DNA of 38,027 nt from Deltaproteobacteria bacterium (GCA_017303575.1 JAFLCL010000055.1:1-38027); one strand, 5' to 3'. Numbered from the stretch's first letter, positions 25,009-34,118 are shown. The notes: generated by a model from the sequence alone, not told the origin. Numbers and translations: made by a program.

Positions 25009-26102
25009 CCGCACGACAGAAGGCACACCTCGTCCTCGCGGACGGCACGATCTTCGAGGGCGTCGCTGTCGGAGCGTCGGGGACGACGATCGGCGAGGCC
25101 GTGTTCACGACGGGCATGACCGGCTACCAGGAGGTCCTCACCGATCCCTCGTACTGCGGGCAGATCGTGACGATGACCGCGCCGCAGATCGGCAACACGG
25201 GCGCGAACGAAGAGGACGAAGAAGCCGGCAAGCCATGGCTCGCGGGCTTCGTGATGCACGAGCTCAGCCCCGTCGTGAGCAACTGGCGCGCGAAGCGCTC
25301 GCTCGACGAGTACCTCCGCGCGCACGGCATCGTGGCGATCGCGGGCCTCGACACGCGCGAGCTCACGCGGCACCTGCGCGATCACGGCGCGCAGATGGCG
25401 GCGATCGGCACCGAGTCGATCGAGGCGCTGACGAAGAAGGCCTCCGAAGCGCCGTCGATGAACGGGCAGGACCTCACGGGCATCGTCTCGACGAAGAGCT
25501 CGTACACGTGGAGCGAAGGGTTGTGGGGCAAGACGCCCGCGCCGACGAAGCACCACGTCGTCGCAATCGACTACGGCATCAAGCAGAACATCCTGCGGCA
25601 CCTCGTGCACCGCGGCTGCAAGGTCACCGTGCTCCCGAGCACGGCGACGGCCGACGACGTGCTCGCGCAGAACCCCGACGGAGTGTTCCTCTCCAACGGG
25701 CCCGGCGATCCGGCGGCTGTCACCCACGGCATCGAGGCGATCAAGGGCCTGGTCGGCAAGAAGCCGCTCTTCGGCATCTGCCTCGGCCACCAGATGCTCG
25801 CCCTCGCGCTCGGCGGCAGCACCTACAAGATGAAGTTCGGCCACCGCGGCCTGAACCATCCGGTGAAGGATCTCTCGACGGGCAAGATCGAGATCACCAC
25901 GCAGAACCACGGCTTCGCCGTGGACGTCCCGAGCCTCGGCGGCAAGTGCGTGATGACGCACCAGCACCTGAACGACGGCACGTGCATGGGCCTCGAGCAC
26001 GAGGCGAGCGGATCGTTCTCGGTGCAGTACCACCCCGAGGCGAGCGCGGGCCCGCACGACGCGGGCTACCTCTTCGATCGCTTCGTCTCGCGCATGAAGT
26101 GA
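25005..26102 (+). CDS. carA: Carbamoyl-phosphate synthase small subunit
   Basis: Glutamine amidotransferase subunit that hydrolyses glutamine and sends ammonia to CarB for carbamoyl phosphate, used for pyrimidines and arginine. The 365 residues comprise the small-chain N-terminal domain (HLVLADGTIFEG, TTGMTGYQEVLTDPSY, GIVAIAGLDTRELTRHLR) and a class I GATase domain (about 184-365). The catalytic triad is C259 in GICLGHQML, H343 and E345 in YHPEASAGPHD. It overlaps pyrC by 4 nt. carB is not downstream; the next gene is convergent, so the large subunit must be encoded elsewhere. Confidence 0.95.
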   Translation: MTARQKAHLVLADGTIFEGVAVGASGTTIGEAVFTTGMTGYQEVLTDPSYCGQIVTMTAPQIGNTGANEEDEEAGKPWLAGFVMHELSPVVSNWRAKRSLDEYLRAHGIVAIAGLDTRELTRHLRDHGAQMAAIGTESIEALTKKASEAPSMNGQDLTGIVSTKSSYTWSEGLWGKTPAPTKHHVVAIDYGIKQNILRHLVHRGCKVTVLPSTATADDVLAQNPDGVFLSNGPGDPAAVTHGIEAIKGLVGKKPLFGICLGHQMLALALGGSTYKMKFGHRGLNHPVKDLSTGKIEITTQNHGFAVDVPSLGGKCVMTHQHLNDGTCMGLEHEASGSFSVQYHPEASAGPHDAGYLFDRFVSRMK

Positions 26103-26129
26103 CCGCGACCTCGGCGCCGAGGTCCGCGG
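26103..26129. terminator. Palindromic hairpin between carA and the cytochrome gene
   Basis: GACCTCGGCGCCGAGGTC (26107-26124) is a perfect 18-bp palindrome. Outer CCGCG/CGCGG arms extend the stem with a one-base bulge. It starts directly after the carA stop and lies in the 42-nt gap between convergent genes, which suits a bidirectional terminator without a U tract. Confidence 0.5.
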
Positions 26130-26144
26130 TGGCGCTCCGCGAGC

Positions 26145-28001
26145 TCAGCGACGACGACGAGTCACGGCGAGGCCGAGCGCGATCAGCATCGATGCGAGCG
26201 TGACCGGGCTCGGCGATTGCCCACCTGTGCGGCAGCTGCAGCCGCCTCCGCCGGTCGTCGGCCCCGCGTCGATCGCAGCGGCTCCAGCGTCGATCGCGGG
26301 GTCTGTCGCCGCATCGACGCCCGCGACGGCAGCGTCGTCGTTCACGGCCGCGTCGGGCTCGGGGCATGCGCCGGGCGAGGCACCGAGGTCGACCTCGACG
26401 CTCTCCATGTCGATGGGCACGTCACCGCGGTGCGTGCGCCATGCGTCGAACGCGACGTCGCCCCAGCTGCGCCCCGCGAGCTCGGGCAGCGCGCTGTCGG
26501 GGGCGTTGTCGCGCAGGAACTCCATGTACTCACGGCTGTTGGACTGGAAGCGGAGGCGCGCGCGGAGGCGCAGCGTGCCCGTGCCGCAGAGGTCTTCGAA
26601 CGTGTAGCTGGGCTCGTCCCAGTGGCGGAACGTTCCGTCGACGTTGGCGTAGTCGCGACCGAGCGGGTGCGAGTCCGTGTCGGCCGCCGCATCGAAGCCC
26701 TCGGGCGGGATGCGCGTGTCGTGCATCAGCGTGTCGTTGAGCACGAAATGGAAGCTCTGCACCACGGTGCCGTCGGGCTGCCGCTCGCCGAGCTCGACGT
26801 CGTACACTCGCGCCTGCGCGTCCTCGATCAGCGTGTCGGTCTCGTCGTCGTAGCGCGCGCTCGAGGCGATCACGCGGTCGCTCGCGTCGAGCACCTCGAC
26901 CTCGAGCCACATGCGGCGCCCTTCGGGATAGCCCGTCGGCAGCTTGTGACCGCTCTCGTTCGTCACGCGGATCGTCGCCGCTGCGCTCGCGCCCGTGAGC
27001 GACGAGCTGGTGATCTCCACGCGCGCCGCGCTCTCGAGCATGCGTCGCGCGCGCTCGGAGCTCGCGCGGTACTCGTTCGCGTAGTCGGTCGGGAACGTGC
27101 CGGGCAGCGCGGCGAGGATCGCGAGCGGCTGCCACACGCTGCCGCCCACGAGATCGTGACGGCTCATCTCCGGCCGCAGCACGTCGAGCTCGCCGGCCGC
27201 GAGCACCGGCCGATCGACCTCGGGCATGTGGCAGTCCTGGCAGGTGCGCTGATCAGGGCCCGCCTCGGCGAACACGCTGCTCGCCCACTCCGTGAACGTG
27301 CGCTCGATCGCGAACGGGCGTCCCGTGGGCATCGCGCGGCCCGCGTCATCCATCGTGAACCCGTCGTGCAGGGGGTTGTGGATGTCGTGGCACTGCCCAC
27401 AGAACCGGCCCTCCGCGAGGAACGTCGATTGCGCCGTCTCGTGGCGCGGGTCGGTGCCGTCCGAGTACTCGTAGGGTCCGTAGCGGAGCTGACCGTCGTG
27501 CAGCTGGAGCTGCGTGTTGTGGATCTGGTCGTCGCCCGGATCTTCGGAGCGGTGACAGCTCATGCACGCGACACCGTCGAGATCCGCCGAGAGCGAGGTC
27601 GCGTCGTCGGGCGCGAAGCGCGGCGTCATCGAGGGGACGTCGTACTCGGGGAGCGAGCTGCCGCCGTTGTACCAAGTGAACGGCGAGTGGCAGCGCACGC
27701 AGAAGTCTGCTGCGTCGGGCGCGTCGGCCTCGGCGATCGACAGCGCCGCGCGCGCGACCATGTCGCGCTCCGCGTTGGCCATCATCGATCCACGCCACGA
27801 GTCGAAGGGCTCGTAGTCGTCGTCGGGCGCGTACATCGAGTGGCAGCGCGCGCAGCCCCCCGAGGTCTGGATGCGCGCTGTGAGCGCGTCGGCGTGCCCC
27901 GACCCGACAGGCTGCGATCCCGGCTGGAAGATCTGCGCGGACGCGCTGGACACGCTGAGAAGCAGACACACGAGCGACAGGAAGGCGAACGCAGTGCGCA
28001 T
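26145..28001 (-). CDS. Five-heme c-type cytochrome with MYXO-CTERM tail
   Basis: A 618-residue exported multiheme protein. A signal peptide covers residues 1-22 (MRTAFAFLSLVCLLLSVSS, cleavage after SASA). Five CxxCH heme sites are visible: CARCH (50-54), CVRCH (102-106), CMSCH (147-151), CGQCH (202-206) and CQDCH (255-259). The second half is beta-rich without hemes and contains NESGHKLPTGYPEGRRMWLE, a segment typical of multiheme 'cytochrome c family' proteins of this group. An Asp/Ala-rich linker (DAAVNDDAAVAGVDAATDPA) leads to GGGGCSCRTGG, a hydrophobic helix and RRRR, the MYXO-CTERM layout. It probably works at the cell surface in electron transfer; substrate unknown. A TACCGT box lies 6 nt before ATG 28001. 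Divergent from the lipoprotein at 28067. Confidence 0.88.
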   Translation of the reverse strand: MRTAFAFLSLVCLLLSVSSASAQIFQPGSQPVGSGHADALTARIQTSGGCARCHSMYAPDDDYEPFDSWRGSMMANAERDMVARAALSIAEADAPDAADFCVRCHSPFTWYNGGSSLPEYDVPSMTPRFAPDDATSLSADLDGVACMSCHRSEDPGDDQIHNTQLQLHDGQLRYGPYEYSDGTDPRHETAQSTFLAEGRFCGQCHDIHNPLHDGFTMDDAGRAMPTGRPFAIERTFTEWASSVFAEAGPDQRTCQDCHMPEVDRPVLAAGELDVLRPEMSRHDLVGGSVWQPLAILAALPGTFPTDYANEYRASSERARRMLESAARVEITSSSLTGASAAATIRVTNESGHKLPTGYPEGRRMWLEVEVLDASDRVIASSARYDDETDTLIEDAQARVYDVELGERQPDGTVVQSFHFVLNDTLMHDTRIPPEGFDAAADTDSHPLGRDYANVDGTFRHWDEPSYTFEDLCGTGTLRLRARLRFQSNSREYMEFLRDNAPDSALPELAGRSWGDVAFDAWRTHRGDVPIDMESVEVDLGASPGACPEPDAAVNDDAAVAGVDAATDPAIDAGAAAIDAGPTTGGGGCSCRTGGQSPSPVTLASMLIALGLAVTRRRR

Positions 28002-28007
28002 GACCCG

Positions 28008-28013
28008 ACGGTA
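28008..28013 (-). promoter_or_regulatory. -10-like TACCGT box of the cytochrome gene
   Basis: On the minus strand TACCGT lies 6 nt before ATG 28001, with no Shine-Dalgarno. Fits the leaderless pattern. Confidence 0.35.
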
Positions 28014-28066
28014 GCGCAGTCGCCACCTTCCGCCGATGCCGGCCTCTCGGTTGCATCGCCGCCCGC

Positions 28067-29389
28067 GTGGCACGAACAGGCCTCGCAGCGATACGCGGCG
28101 ATCACTGGATCCTCGGCGGTCTGGGGCCGCTCCTCGCTGGGCTCTTCGCGTGCGGCAGTGCCGAGGATTCACGGTGTGACGCGACGACGACGCCAGTCCT
28201 GACGTCAGCGCCGCTGGGACCGGCCGACCTCGACGTGCTGACCGGTGGCAGCGGATGGTCCGAGCGCGTCGAGGCATGGCATGCGCAAGCCGACGGCGCG
28301 GGAGGACTGTGGCTGGCCAGCGACGTGAGCGGTCCGCGGCACTCGGTCTGGCTGGATGCACGGGGCGCGGTGCGGCGAGGACCCGAGCTCGCGGCGGACG
28401 AGATTTGCGTGGTCGCTGGCGTCGATCGCCTCCTCTGCGCCTCGCCCGCGCAGACGAGGCTCGTCGAGCGCGACCGAACGCTCACGAGCACTGCGGTGCG
28501 AGGCACCCGTCCGTTCGTCTCCGGCTCGCGGCTGGGCCTCCTCACCGACACCGAGCTGGTGTGGCTCGAGTCGACGACGAGCGCGCTCGTCGTGGGCTCT
28601 CGTGTGCGCCTCGATCGGGCGCCCCAGTCCATCCAGCCCGACGGCGCGGGCGGCGCGTGGATCGTGGACGACGGCGTGCATCCGCGGAGGCTCGCGGCCG
28701 ACGGAACGCTCCAGACCGTGGCGTGCGGCGAAGGAGGCGTCGTGGAGACGTGGCCGGGTGTCGACGACACAGCGCTGGCCTGGGGCATATCCCGGGATGG
28801 TCACTGGCTGGCGCGATGCGACGTGGCACGTGGCTCCCTCTGGTCGGCTCGACTGCGCGTGCCCCTCGATGCGCCGGTGGGCGGTGGCGGCGGCCTGCTG
28901 ACGACCACTGCGGACGAGGCGCTCATCCTCGTGGCGGACGGGGAAGAGCACCTCCTCCTTCGTTACGCGCTCGCCGACGGCGCGTTCGCCACCGCGCGGA
29001 TCGCAGACCCGCTCGGTCCGAGCGGTCTCTCCTTCGGACGAGATCCCCTCCGGTTCTCCGGCGCGGTCGCGACCGTCGGACACGACGACGCGACCTTCTC
29101 GATCCTCTACGGCGACCCGAGCGGGGTCGGCGTGGTGGTCCGCTACGAGGTGAGCGGAGCACGCCAGGGCGAGCCCGTGCGCCTGACGTCCCTCGTTCAC
29201 CCCGCGATCCCGGGCGACCTCGTGGGTCACGAGGGCGCGGTGTGGGCGCTCGGTGAGACATTCGTCCAGCGCGTCAGCCGCTCGGGGGCGCCGCTCTACC
29301 ACCGCGGTCGATCCGCGTGCACCGAGACCGATCACCTCTTCACGATGCAGGACGACGGGACGCTCTCGTTGCTCGGTGAGAGCCCGTGA
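28067..29389 (+). CDS. Lipoprotein with beta-propeller-like repeats, unknown function
   Basis: A 440-residue exported lipoprotein. The signal has LGGLGPLLAGLFAC with the lipobox Cys at about residue 29. The body is made of short beta-strand units such as DGAGGLWLASDVSGPRHSVW, DGAGGAWIVDDGVHPRRLAA, TALAWGISRDGHWLARCDVA and TMQDDGTLSLLGE, which look like WD40/NHL-style blades, but no named family is recognised. The GTG at 28067 is the only start that keeps the signal peptide at the N terminus. It is divergent from the multiheme cytochrome over 65 nt and may share control with it. It converges with lysA at 5 nt. Confidence 0.68.
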   Translation: MARTGLAAIRGDHWILGGLGPLLAGLFACGSAEDSRCDATTTPVLTSAPLGPADLDVLTGGSGWSERVEAWHAQADGAGGLWLASDVSGPRHSVWLDARGAVRRGPELAADEICVVAGVDRLLCASPAQTRLVERDRTLTSTAVRGTRPFVSGSRLGLLTDTELVWLESTTSALVVGSRVRLDRAPQSIQPDGAGGAWIVDDGVHPRRLAADGTLQTVACGEGGVVETWPGVDDTALAWGISRDGHWLARCDVARGSLWSARLRVPLDAPVGGGGGLLTTTADEALILVADGEEHLLLRYALADGAFATARIADPLGPSGLSFGRDPLRFSGAVATVGHDDATFSILYGDPSGVGVVVRYEVSGARQGEPVRLTSLVHPAIPGDLVGHEGAVWALGETFVQRVSRSGAPLYHRGRSACTETDHLFTMQDDGTLSLLGESP

Positions 29390-29394
29390 CCCTG

Positions 29395-30702
29395 TCAGCG
29401 TGAGGGGTGGAGGCCGTCGTAGGTGCCGCGGGCGCGGATGACCGTGACGCCCTCGCCGTCGACGAGGACCTCGGCGGCGCGCGGGCGCGCGTTGTACTCG
29501 CTCGACATCGCGGCGCCGTAAGCGCCCGTGCCGCGCACGAGGATCAGGTCGCCGCGCGACACCTCGGCGAGCGGACGGGCTTCGGCGAAGAAGTCGCCCG
29601 TCTCGCACACGGGCCCGACGATCTCCGCGCTGCCGATCGCCTCGCGCGACGGACCGCGCACCGGCACGATCGCGTGGTAGGCGCCGTAGAGCGCGGGACG
29701 GATGAGCTCGGTCATCGCCGCGTCCACGACGACGAAGCGCTTGTCGCCCTGCGTCTTCACGTGCACCACGCGCGTCAGCAGCGCGGCTGCATCGCCGACG
29801 AGCGCACGGCCGGGCTCGATCGTGAGGAGCACGTCCGAGGGCAGACGTCCGTCGACGAGCACGCCCGCGCGCACGAGCCCCTCGCGGATCGCGTCGCCGA
29901 TGCGCACATAGCTCGGGTACGCCGTGTCCTCATCGCCATAGGCGATCGGCCAGCCGCCGCCGACGTCGAGCATACGGGGCGCGTGACCTTCGCTGCGGCA
30001 CCACGCGAAGAAGCGCGCGGTGATGTCGACGCTCTCGGTGAGCGCCGCGAGATCGCCGAGCTGCGAGCCGATGTGCGAGGTGACCGCCTCGAGCACGAGG
30101 TGATCGCTCGCGAGGATCCGCGCGGCGAGCGTGCGCGCGACGTCGAGCTCGAGGCCGAACTTGGTGCCGTGGATGCCCGTCGCGATGTAGGGGTGCGTCT
30201 TGGGATCGACGTCCGGGTTGATGCGCAGCCCGACGCGGACGCGCTCGCCGCGCGCCTTCGCGAGCTGCTCGATCACCTCGAGCTCCGAGGCGCTCTCGAC
30301 GTGGATCGATCGGATGCCAGACGTGAACGCGAGCTCGAGCTCCTCGTCGGTCTTGCCCACGCCGCTCATCACGATGCGATCGGCGGGCACACCGCTCCTC
30401 AGCGCCCAGTGCACCTCGCCGCCGCTCACAGCGTCGATGCCTGCGCCGAGGCCCGCGAGGAGCTTCACGATCGCAGGGTTGCCGTTGGCCTTCATCGCGT
30501 AGCAGACGAGGTGCGGCAGGCCCTCCAGCGCGCCATCGATCGAGCGGTAGGCCTCGCGGATGGCCGAAGCCGACACCACGTGGAGCGGCGTCTTCTGTGT
30601 CGCAGCCAGCGAGTCGAACGACACGCCCTCGGCGAAGAGCGCCCCCTCGCGCTCGCTGATCCACGCGCTGGGCGGGACGTCGGTACGGCTTCCACGATCC
30701 AT
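29395..30702 (-). CDS. lysA: Diaminopimelate decarboxylase
   Basis: PLP enzyme (fold III) that makes L-lysine from meso-diaminopimelate. The 435-residue product has the PLP-lysine motif LVCYAMKANGNPAIVKLLA (K71), GAGIDAVSGGEVHWAL, HGTKFGLEL, SHIGSQLGDLAAL, the Gly loop LDVGGGWPIAYG, LTIEPGRALVGDAA and the dimer-interface active-site Cys in GPVCETGDFFAE (commonly CESGD; here CETGD). YNARPRAAEVLVDG is the usual C terminus. Its ATG shares a base with the argH stop (TGATG at 30700-30704), so argH and lysA form a coupled operon. Confidence 0.95.
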   Translation of the reverse strand: MDRGSRTDVPPSAWISEREGALFAEGVSFDSLAATQKTPLHVVSASAIREAYRSIDGALEGLPHLVCYAMKANGNPAIVKLLAGLGAGIDAVSGGEVHWALRSGVPADRIVMSGVGKTDEELELAFTSGIRSIHVESASELEVIEQLAKARGERVRVGLRINPDVDPKTHPYIATGIHGTKFGLELDVARTLAARILASDHLVLEAVTSHIGSQLGDLAALTESVDITARFFAWCRSEGHAPRMLDVGGGWPIAYGDEDTAYPSYVRIGDAIREGLVRAGVLVDGRLPSDVLLTIEPGRALVGDAAALLTRVVHVKTQGDKRFVVVDAAMTELIRPALYGAYHAIVPVRGPSREAIGSAEIVGPVCETGDFFAEARPLAEVSRGDLILVRGTGAYGAAMSSEYNARPRAAEVLVDGEGVTVIRARGTYDGLHPSR

Positions 30703-32165
30703 CAGCGAGCTCCACGCTCGGCCGCGACCGCACGCGCCTCGACGCCGTAGCCACGCAGCCGCGCCTCGAGCGCCACGAGCGCCGCCTCGATGCGCTTCTT
30801 CGCTGGCCCGCCGATCACGTCACGTCGCTCGATCGCCACCTCGGGCTCGAGCGCACGGAAGATCGAGTCATCGAAGCTCGCGTGCTCTTGGCGGAGCTCT
30901 TCGAGCGTGAGCTCGGGCAGCGTCTTGCCTGCCTCGACGCAGCGCTTCACGAGACGACCCGCCACGTGGTGCGCCTCGCGGAACGGCACGCCGTGCGCGG
31001 CGAGCCAGTCGGCGATCTCGGTCGCCTCGACGAAGCCCTCGCGCAGCGCCTTGCGCATGCGGACAGCATCGAAGCGCGCCGTGGCGATCGCGCCCGCGAA
31101 GACGTCGAGGCAGTCCTCGATCGTGTCGAACGCGTCGAACGCAGGGCGCTTGTCCTCCTGCATGTCGCGGTTGTAGGCGAGCGGCAGGCCCTTCATCAGC
31201 ACGAGCAGCGAGACGAGATCACCGATCACCTTGCCCGCCTTGCCGCGCACGAGCTCGGCCATGTCGGGGTTCTTCTTCTGCGGCATGATCGAGCTGCCGG
31301 TGGTGAAGGCGTCGGTCATCGTGACGAAGCCGAACTCCTGCGCGCTCCAGAGCACGAGCTCCTCGCCGATGCGCGAGAGGTGCACGGCCTGGATCGACAG
31401 TGCCGAGAGGGCCTCGAGGAGGAAGTCGCGATCGGCCGACGCATCGAGCGAGTTGCGCATCGGACGATCGAAGCCGAGCTCCTTCGCTGTCATCTCGCGA
31501 TCGATCGGGAAGGTGGTGCCGGCGAGCGCGGCGGCGCCGAGCGGTGACTCGTTGAGCCGCGCGCGCGCGTCCACGTAGCGACCGCGATCACGCTCGAGCA
31601 TCTCGCACCACGCGAGCAGGTGATGCGCGAGGCGCACGGGCTGCGCGCGCTGGAGGTGGGTGTAGCCGGGCATCACGACGTCGAGCGACTGCTCGGCGCG
31701 CACGAGGAGCACGGCCATGAGCGCCTCGGTCTTCTGCGTCACGCGCTCGAGCGCGGCGCGCGTCCAGAGGCGCATGTCGGTCGAGACCTGATCGTTACGC
31801 GAGCGCGCGGTGTGGAGGCGCCCACCGGCCTCACCGATGCGCTGGGTGAGCAGCGTCTCGATGTTCATGTGGACGTCCTCGAGCGACGCCTTCCACTCCA
31901 TCGATCCGGCGGCGATCTCTTCGCCGATCTGACGAAGGCCCGCTTCGATCTTCTGTGCGTCGTCGGCGGAGACGATGCCGGTCTTGGCGAGCATCCGCAC
32001 GTGCGCGATCGAGCCGCGCACGTCGTCCTCACCCAGGCGCTTGTCGACGTCGACGCTGGTGTTCACGCGCGCAGCGACGGCGTTGAGCTGCTCTTCGAAG
32101 CGACCACCCCACGTCGATTGCGCGGGGGTGGAGTGACCTGCCGTCTCGTCGGACTGTTGGCTCAT
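30702..32165 (-). CDS. argH: Argininosuccinate lyase
   Basis: Last arginine-pathway enzyme; splits argininosuccinate into arginine and fumarate. The 487-residue product shows STWGGRFEEQLNAVAARVNT, DVHMNIETLLTQRIGEAGGR, HTARSRNDQVSTDMRLW, PGYTHLQRAQPVRLAHHLLA and the superfamily signature GSSIMPQKKNPDMAELVRGK. ATG 32165 matches the family N terminus; upstream in-frame residues are Arg/Ser-rich and non-family. No Shine-Dalgarno or -10 box stands next to this start, so it probably has a longer leader. The 3' end overlaps the lysA start by one base. Confidence 0.95.
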   Translation of the reverse strand: MSQQSDETAGHSTPAQSTWGGRFEEQLNAVAARVNTSVDVDKRLGEDDVRGSIAHVRMLAKTGIVSADDAQKIEAGLRQIGEEIAAGSMEWKASLEDVHMNIETLLTQRIGEAGGRLHTARSRNDQVSTDMRLWTRAALERVTQKTEALMAVLLVRAEQSLDVVMPGYTHLQRAQPVRLAHHLLAWCEMLERDRGRYVDARARLNESPLGAAALAGTTFPIDREMTAKELGFDRPMRNSLDASADRDFLLEALSALSIQAVHLSRIGEELVLWSAQEFGFVTMTDAFTTGSSIMPQKKNPDMAELVRGKAGKVIGDLVSLLVLMKGLPLAYNRDMQEDKRPAFDAFDTIEDCLDVFAGAIATARFDAVRMRKALREGFVEATEIADWLAAHGVPFREAHHVAGRLVKRCVEAGKTLPELTLEELRQEHASFDDSIFRALEPEVAIERRDVIGGPAKKRIEAALVALEARLRGYGVEARAVAAERGAR

Positions 32166-32483
32166 GGCGGGCGGAGGTTCGTCGTCTCGCGGACCAGATG
32201 CAAGACGACAACGGACACTCCTCGCGGCGCTCACATCGAGCGAGCGCGATGCAGCAGGCGGAAGGAGACGCGACGAGGCCGAGGCTTCCCGCGTGACGCC
32301 TCGCGGCGCGCTCCAGATGGTCCGCGTCGGAGAGGAGGCAGACCCAGACGCGAGGCGGCCGTGCCTCACGGATGCAACGTGGTCGACGCGTACCTCCACG
32401 TCGCGACGCGTGCGCGAGTAGAGCCTGCGCTACGCGGGCTTCGCGATGGCGCTCGGTGTCACCGATGCACGACGGCCGTGTAG
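32166..32483. other. Intergenic region between argH and the unknown gene
   Basis: 318 nt between divergent genes. Open frames across it are extensions of argH frames and show no family sequence. TTGTCG at about 32208 on the minus strand could be part of the argH promoter, but no matching -10 was found. No hairpin or repeat stands out. At the right end, TAGGCTCGCCGCG (32481-32493) matches the hemE start-site string. Confidence 0.4.
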
Positions 32484-32615
32484 GCTCGCCGCGTTGGAGA
32501 CCCATTCATCGCCGACCCAGCGCTGCTCGCTCGCGCCATCGAGCATGCGTCGACGATCGCCCGGCCACGACAGCTCTTCCGCTGGGCCGATGACGAAGAG
32601 CGACTCCGCCCCTCC

Positions 32616-33797
32616 ATGACCCGCGAGGCTGCGCTCGAGGTCTTGGCGCGCCTGCCTGCTCCCTCGGTGCAGGTGAACGAGGTCACCGGGATCATCACGC
32701 GCGGCCCGCATGAAGCGGTGGAGGCCGTGTGGGCGCTCGGACGGCGCGGCCTACGCTTGGAGGAGCAAGAACGCGATCTGCTCGAGAACGCAATCGCGCA
32801 CTACGAGCGACTCGCGACGCTCGACACGGACAGCCCTGGGGCCGCGATGAGCGTCACGCTCCGACGCCTGAGCTCCATGTTCCTTCCCGATGTCCTCGGC
32901 GATGCAGCCATCCCTCATCTCATCGAGGAGCTCGCCTGCGCCGGCGGAAGAAAATTCGTCTTGTACGAGCTCCACCGCCTCGGCCGCCCCCCTCGAGAGG
33001 TCGTGATCTCATTGTCGGTAATGGACTACCTCGAGCCAGACCGTGTGCAGGACTACGTGCGCACCCGGTGCGCGTACGACGACACGCTCGCCGCATTCTT
33101 GAGAGCGGCCGCGGATCCAGAGGCCACGCGCGCGCTGGCGCTGGGATCTCTCGGCCACGACCCAGAACGTCTTCGAGGTGTATGGCTCGAACATCGTGAC
33201 CGCCTGCCGCCGTGGCGCGTCGAGACGGGGTTCGCGCCGCTCGGGCTCGTGCCGCGGGATTCTGGCGTTGCGTTTCTGATCGGCCAAGACACCCGGCGAT
33301 GGGTTCGTGGCTTCGAGGTGCAGCTCTGGCCGCAGTTCGGACTTCGAACACTGCCCGAGATGAGCCTCTACTCGCTGTCGCGCCATGACGGGGAGCGTCG
33401 ACTCGTGTTGATCGCCCCGCCCGATGACGACTCGCTCGTCGAGAGTCTGGCTCTGGTCGCCCACTGTGATCGACTGCGAGACGCGATCGCGCGGGCCCAT
33501 GAAAATGACGAGTGGCCCAGCATTGAAGGGCTGCTGTGCCTGCCGCGCATCGAGCGAGTGCTCGCGCCTCACGGCGTCGTCGCGATCGACTGGCGCGACG
33601 CGGAGCACTCGGAGGCCATTCGGGTGGGCGGGCTCACCCCTCACACATTCGACCGGCCGTTCCTGATCATCGATTGGGACATCCGCCGTGAAGAAGCACT
33701 CGGCGTGGGGCTCGTGACGGGGCCGCTGCTGCTCGAGGACACGCTCACCGCGGTCGATGCGAGCGCGCGCGGCGAGGGACCGTTCGTCGATCGCTGA
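32616..33797 (+). CDS. Protein of unknown function (N terminus uncertain)
   Basis: From ATG 32616 the product is 393 residues. It has a helical N-terminal half (PHEAVEAVWALGRRGLRLEE, AIPHLIEELACAGGRKFVLY) and a mixed C-terminal half with WDIRREEALGVGLVTGPLLL near the end. No known domain or catalytic motif is recognised, and there is no signal or membrane segment. Upstream, the same frame stays open to 32484 and reads like coding sequence (VGDPFIADPALLARAIEHAS, PRQLFRWADDEERLRPS), but no ATG, GTG or TTG is in that stretch. The true start may be CTG 32523 or the frame may be broken there. It ends 21 nt from the convergent toxin gene. Confidence 0.6.
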   Translation: MTREAALEVLARLPAPSVQVNEVTGIITRGPHEAVEAVWALGRRGLRLEEQERDLLENAIAHYERLATLDTDSPGAAMSVTLRRLSSMFLPDVLGDAAIPHLIEELACAGGRKFVLYELHRLGRPPREVVISLSVMDYLEPDRVQDYVRTRCAYDDTLAAFLRAAADPEATRALALGSLGHDPERLRGVWLEHRDRLPPWRVETGFAPLGLVPRDSGVAFLIGQDTRRWVRGFEVQLWPQFGLRTLPEMSLYSLSRHDGERRLVLIAPPDDDSLVESLALVAHCDRLRDAIARAHENDEWPSIEGLLCLPRIERVLAPHGVVAIDWRDAEHSEAIRVGGLTPHTFDRPFLIIDWDIRREEALGVGLVTGPLLLEDTLTAVDASARGEGPFVDR

Positions 33798-33818
33798 TGG
33801 CGCGGATCGAGCCGCCCG

Positions 33819-34118
33819 TCAGGGACCACGTCCCCGGAGACGAGCGGGGCTGCTCGCCTGATGGAGAACCGCGACGACGATGACTCGAGCGTCACGAGCC
33901 ACGAAGAAGACTGCGTACGGAAACCGGCGGAAGAGCGCCCGACGCAGCGCGCGGTGCTTCTCCGGAAACTGCCGCGGCACCGCCGAGATGCGGTCCATCA
34001 GGGCCTCCGCCTCGCCGAGGAACGCGGCACCCAACCCCAGTTCCTGTTCGTCATACCAGCGCGCTGCCGCGGTCAGCTCCTCGAGCGCGCGCTCGCGAAC
34101 CTCGAGCAGGTGCTTCAT
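33819..34118 (-). CDS. ParE/RelE-type toxin
   Basis: A 99-residue protein with the ParE/RelE fold layout: MKHLLEVRERALEELTAAAR, then WYDEQELGLGAAFLGEAEAL, ISAVPRQFPEKHRALRRALF, RRFPYAVFFVARDARVIVVA and a final VLHQASSPARL. The helix pair followed by RRFPYAVFF strands is typical of ParE-like toxins paired with the short 'addiction module' antitoxins. ParE members act on DNA gyrase and RelE members on ribosome-bound mRNA; which applies here cannot be told. Its ATG overlaps the antitoxin stop by 4 nt (34115-34118), and the antitoxin comes first in the operon. Confidence 0.87.
   Translation of the reverse strand: MKHLLEVRERALEELTAAARWYDEQELGLGAAFLGEAEALMDRISAVPRQFPEKHRALRRALFRRFPYAVFFVARDARVIVVAVLHQASSPARLRGRGP

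Noticed and set aside
26217..28202. 661-residue plus-strand frame antisense to the cytochrome
   Set aside because: Composition is Arg/Val/Glu-rich without motifs, a GC-rich shadow; the minus strand has a signal peptide, five heme sites and a sorting tail.
32029..32505. 158-residue minus-strand gene upstream of argH
   Set aside because: Out-of-frame, His/Arg/Cys-rich sequence with no start signal; overlaps the argH 5' end.
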